This document shows, one piece after another, positions 61,700 through 64,000 of a stretch of 64,000 bases of DNA (position 1 is the stretch's first letter; the number at the start of each line of letters is the position of its first letter). Position numbers and translations under genes: made by a program. A model generated the notes under the pieces. That model ran no database searches. It worked only from the letters and a program-made list of their open reading frames with translations, and was not told where the DNA came from. The DNA is from Mucilaginibacter oryzae (GTDB lineage: Bacteria > Bacteroidota > Bacteroidia > Sphingobacteriales > Sphingobacteriaceae): assembly GCF_003148845.1 (NCBI RefSeq), contig NZ_QGHA01000005.1:304795-368794 (forward strand). Reading direction: 5' to 3'.

Positions 61700-61821
61700 T
61701 ACTTATTTACTTAATAATGTAAAGATGGGCCTAACCAGCCGCCTGTAAGGTGATGCCCGTCAGCTAAAAAAGTGATGGTCATCATATTTTCACCTTTAAG
61801 AGTTACTGAAAAGCAATTAGG

Positions 61822-62247
61822 TTAGCGCCCGTGTGTATATACCTCCGTAGTGTACAGGTACTTTTTGCCGCTGCTTTCCCAGTTAAAAACAAGCTGCCAC
61901 CTACCCTGCTTTAACTGGTTCAGCGGAATAGCTACATTACCTGTCTGGTTACTTTGCAGGTTGATATGCCTATCCAACTTATCATTATCCGGGCGCTTTA
62001 AATCAACAGTACCTTTCGCCGGCTTAGCAAATTTCACCAACAAGGTATTAGCTTCTATATTGATCATTGGCTGGGCGTTGTCCATTAGCACTTGTTTCTC
62101 TTTATCGTAATCGGTATTAAAGGCAAGCCCTTTTTCGTAATAATGCGAGTCCACATCGTCGGGCTGTCTGAACATGGCTACCCCCATGGCTATTATGTAA
62201 CACATAAACGCCATCATTCCTATTACTATTCCTTTTCCCCAGTGCAT
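61822..62247 (-). CDS. fixH: FixH family protein
   Basis: 141 residues. One N-terminal membrane helix GIVIGMMAFMCYIIAMGVAM, then an extracytoplasmic domain with VDSHYYEKGLAFNTDYDKEK and a beta-rich end (KLDRHINLQSNQ, GRWQLVFNWE). FixH assists cbb3 oxidase maturation, probably copper supply, with FixG and FixI. Here it follows ccoP with a 287-base gap and no fixG/ccoG gene between them. Confidence 0.9.
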   Translation of the reverse strand: MHWGKGIVIGMMAFMCYIIAMGVAMFRQPDDVDSHYYEKGLAFNTDYDKEKQVLMDNAQPMINIEANTLLVKFAKPAKGTVDLKRPDNDKLDRHINLQSNQTGNVAIPLNQLKQGRWQLVFNWESSGKKYLYTTEVYTHGR

Positions 62248-62420
62248 ATACTAATTATTAATTGCTGTTATAAAATTTGCATTCACCTTTTGAAGTGTCT
62301 TAACCAGTATCTTTTAACAGATGAATCATCCCCCATTCGTAGTTATGGTTACCGTTAAAACAACCTGCTGTATGGTAAAACTTTTACCTGCTGTTCAACA
62401 ACCATCGCCATACAGAACGG

Positions 62421-62462
62421 AAAAATGGCGGCGCGAAGAGTATTTAAACCCGCGCCGCCATT
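62421..62462 (-). terminator. Terminator after ccoP
   Basis: A perfect 12-bp stem (AATGGCGGCGCG/CGCGCCGCCATT, 62424-62435 with 62451-62462), 15-base loop, T-run on the minus strand (complement of 62421-62425). Confidence 0.8.
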
Positions 62463-62533
62463 GATAAACCATCCCTGACGTACCGGCAACGCATCGCTAT
62501 AACCGCCGGTAAATCATTCCTGTTATTATGTTA

Positions 62534-63436
62534 TTATGCTTTTGTTTTACCTTTTACGGTGTCATCATCTGTTTCCTTTTCGCCCTGCGGTTCTTTAGGG
62601 TTGGCCGGGTTGCTGCCGTGCAGTGATTTGACATAGTTAGCCACATCAGAAATTTGCTTTGGCGACAGCTGTTTTTCCCAGGTTGGCATTCCCTTGGCTT
62701 GTACACCATATTTAATGGTTTTAAACACATCGCTTATTTTACCGCCGTGCAGCCAGTAATCATCTGTAAGGTTAGGGCCAACAACGCCTTGGGCGTGATC
62801 GCCATGGCAGGGTACGCAGCTTTGTTTAAAAATGGCCTGCCCTGAGGCCAGCACAGCCGGATCAGTAACCAGTTTCACGGTATTTTCGTCAACCCGGTTG
62901 GCAGCTTTGCTCAGGTATTCTTTTTTTGCAATGTCGGCCTGGGCCATTTCGGTTTTGTACTCATCATACTGCAGCTGCCCTATACCCAACACGTGATAGA
63001 TAAGGATGTAACCTACCGCGAAAATGATGGTAATGTAAAACAGGTACATAAACCAGCCCGGAATAGGATTATCCAACTCCTGGATGCCATCATAATCGTG
63101 CTCAATGATCAGGTCTTTCTCTTCAGACAATGGTTTTAACGACAGGATCTTGTTCCAAACCTCACCTTTGGCTTTTTTAGGCTTTTTGGCAGGTTTAAGT
63201 TCGGCAATAATCTGCTCCTCGGTGTAGCCCTGCGATTTTAGGGTAAGCCTTGTTAAGGCTTTGAGTGCGCGGAGCAGTACCAGCATGGATACTATAAACA
63301 ATACAAGCATCCCGATAATGGCCCCATAACCAATTTCATTCATCAACTTTGCCGGAATCAGGCCGTCATCTTCGGCTAATGCAGGCTGTACTGTTGCTAT
63401 CAATACAATTAAAATAAGCAGGCGGTAGTATTTCAT
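62534..63436 (-). CDS. ccoP: cbb3-type cytochrome c oxidase subunit III
   Basis: 300 residues. A signal/first helix MKYYRLLILIVLIATVQPAL, then two further helices (about 30-55 and 130-155) with the CcoP N-terminal segment GWFMYLFYITIIFAVGYILI, and one cytochrome c domain with CVPCHGDHAQGVVGPNL (CxxCH) and the Met ligand in GMPTWEKQL. Classical CcoP has two heme c sites; this one has one, as in other Bacteroidetes. It delivers electrons to CcoN. It overlaps ccoQ by four bases. Confidence 0.93.
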   Translation of the reverse strand: MKYYRLLILIVLIATVQPALAEDDGLIPAKLMNEIGYGAIIGMLVLFIVSMLVLLRALKALTRLTLKSQGYTEEQIIAELKPAKKPKKAKGEVWNKILSLKPLSEEKDLIIEHDYDGIQELDNPIPGWFMYLFYITIIFAVGYILIYHVLGIGQLQYDEYKTEMAQADIAKKEYLSKAANRVDENTVKLVTDPAVLASGQAIFKQSCVPCHGDHAQGVVGPNLTDDYWLHGGKISDVFKTIKYGVQAKGMPTWEKQLSPKQISDVANYVKSLHGSNPANPKEPQGEKETDDDTVKGKTKA

Positions 63437-63624
63437 AAATTGTAGGGGTTAAAGGTTTCAGCTTGGCTATCTTGCAATGGTAAATCGCGCATATGTTCAA
63501 CATGTTGCTTTCTGAGCCTGAACAGCAAAACAGCTACTACTAAAAAGAATACAAGGAAAATACCGAGCGAGAATAACAGGTACGCCTGGGCACCCGAAAC
63601 ATTTTCTGTAAATTGCTTAAACAT
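63433..63624 (-). CDS. ccoQ: cbb3-type oxidase small subunit CcoQ
   Basis: 63 residues, one membrane helix AYLLFSLGIFLVFFLVVAVL and a short polar tail. CcoQ stabilises the complex. It sits between the CcoO-type gene and ccoP, eight bases after the former. Confidence 0.88.
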   Translation of the reverse strand: MFKQFTENVSGAQAYLLFSLGIFLVFFLVVAVLLFRLRKQHVEHMRDLPLQDSQAETFNPYNL

Positions 63625-63632
63625 TACTTTAA

Positions 63633-64000
63633 TTATTTGGCGGCGGTTTTACTGGCTTTAATATCAGTACCTAACCGTTGCAGGTAAGCGATAAGGGCTA
63701 CTATCTCTTTGTTGTTTTTAACCTTTATATGATCATTGTAAAGGTTAGCGGCTATTTCCTTTTCCTGCTTAACAAGATCAGCATTGGCTGTTTTTTCGTA
63801 ACCTTCAGGATAAGGTACGCCTAAGGTGCGCATTGCCTTTATTTTGGCGGCGGTGGTAGCCGTATCTAAATTTTGTTTTACCAACCAGTCATAATTAGGC
63901 ATGATACTTCCCGGCGACATCAGGCGAGGATCCATCAGGTGATTATAGTGCCAGGCGTTACCATACTTGCCACCTTCGCGGGCCAGATCAGGACCGGTAC
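63633..64000 (-). CDS. cbb3-type oxidase subunit II or fused I/II (3' part, 5' end outside window)
   Basis: The frame is open to the right edge. The visible part begins GPDLAREGGKYGNAWHYNHL and continues DPRLMSPGSIMPNYDWLV, matching the region after the heme c motif of CcoO; the C-terminal helix contains NNKEIVALIAYLQRLGTD. In Bacteroidetes CcoN and CcoO are commonly fused into one protein, but only the CcoO end can be seen here. Confidence 0.92.
   Translation of the reverse strand, partial: TGPDLAREGGKYGNAWHYNHLMDPRLMSPGSIMPNYDWLVKQNLDTATTAAKIKAMRTLGVPYPEGYEKTANADLVKQEKEIAANLYNDHIKVKNNKEIVALIAYLQRLGTDIKASKTAAK

Noticed and set aside
1-64000. CRISPR array, prophage, insertion sequence or rRNA operon
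   Set aside because: No regularly spaced repeats, phage structural genes, transposase or rRNA sequence were seen; the only mobile trace is the integrase fragment near 58.9 kb.

Overview
The window looks like a chromosome segment of a Bacteroidetes bacterium of the Sphingobacteriaceae type (Mucilaginibacter/Pedobacter-like). The genus is an inference. The support is: promoters of the Bacteroidetes form TTTG-N19-TAnnTTTG (clearest before rpmH and tRNA-Ser), no recognisable Shine-Dalgarno sequences, families largely confined to that phylum (DUF5686, DUF5690, DUF5723, DUF2851, a CcoP with one heme motif), and protein sequences that read like that family. No insertion sequence, prophage, CRISPR array or rRNA was seen. 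The only mobile-element trace is a broken integrase next to tRNA-Ser.

Layout. 1-7.4 kb: aromatic amino-acid genes on the + strand: aroB (3' part), a sterol-desaturase-like hydroxylase, a gene broken by an amber codon, then pheA, DAHP synthase-chorismate mutase, aroA and aroC. pheA is preceded by a Phe/Tyr-rich leader peptide and a three-segment attenuator. 7.6-11.7 kb: an MFS transporter, a membrane-anchored MutS-like ATPase and an enoyl-CoA hydratase. 11.7-20.5 kb: a signalling island with kaiC-kaiB-kaiB-histidine kinase on the minus strand and, divergently, a six-PAS histidine kinase, a receiver-only response regulator and two small proteins. 20.6-29.5 kb: mixed housekeeping (HAD and MBL hydrolases, DinB-like protein, DUF5690 transporter, hexapeptide acyltransferase, GH130, ung, Lrp) and a candidate small RNA. 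29.5-32.1 kb: mntR and an Nramp-UspA fusion. 32.1-48.7 kb: smpB, priA, rpmH-rnpA-yidD-tsaB, chaN, mscL, rpoN, a ROK kinase, an AI-2E-family exporter, a CDF exporter and an M20 deacetylase. 48.9-58 kb: an MHS transporter, DUF2851, PspC-like, DUF1493, HAD, GNAT, cbpA-cbpM and a DUF5686 protein. 58-59 kb: a small zinc-ribbon protein, tRNA-Ser(TGA) and the integrase relic. 59-64 kb: a DUF2306 protein, an unrecognised 591-residue cysteine-rich protein, fixH, ccoP, ccoQ and the end of a CcoO-type subunit.

How genes work together. The aro/phe genes lead from DAHP through chorismate to phenylpyruvate, with translation of the leader apparently controlling pheA and probably the next gene. KaiC, two KaiB proteins, two PAS kinases and a lone receiver form a plausible KaiA-less timer or stress-signalling circuit. 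MntR probably controls its own operon with the Nramp-UspA transporter. The cco/fixH genes encode a high-affinity cbb3 oxidase.

The strongest points for follow-up are the attenuator at 2447-2626, the KaiC/KaiB/kinase island, the in-frame repeat insertion in aroA, the 591-residue protein, the candidate small RNA at 22110-22193, and the tRNA-Ser/integrase scar. Start codons given as TTG or GTG by simple ORF finding were moved to a nearby ATG where one was clearly better.
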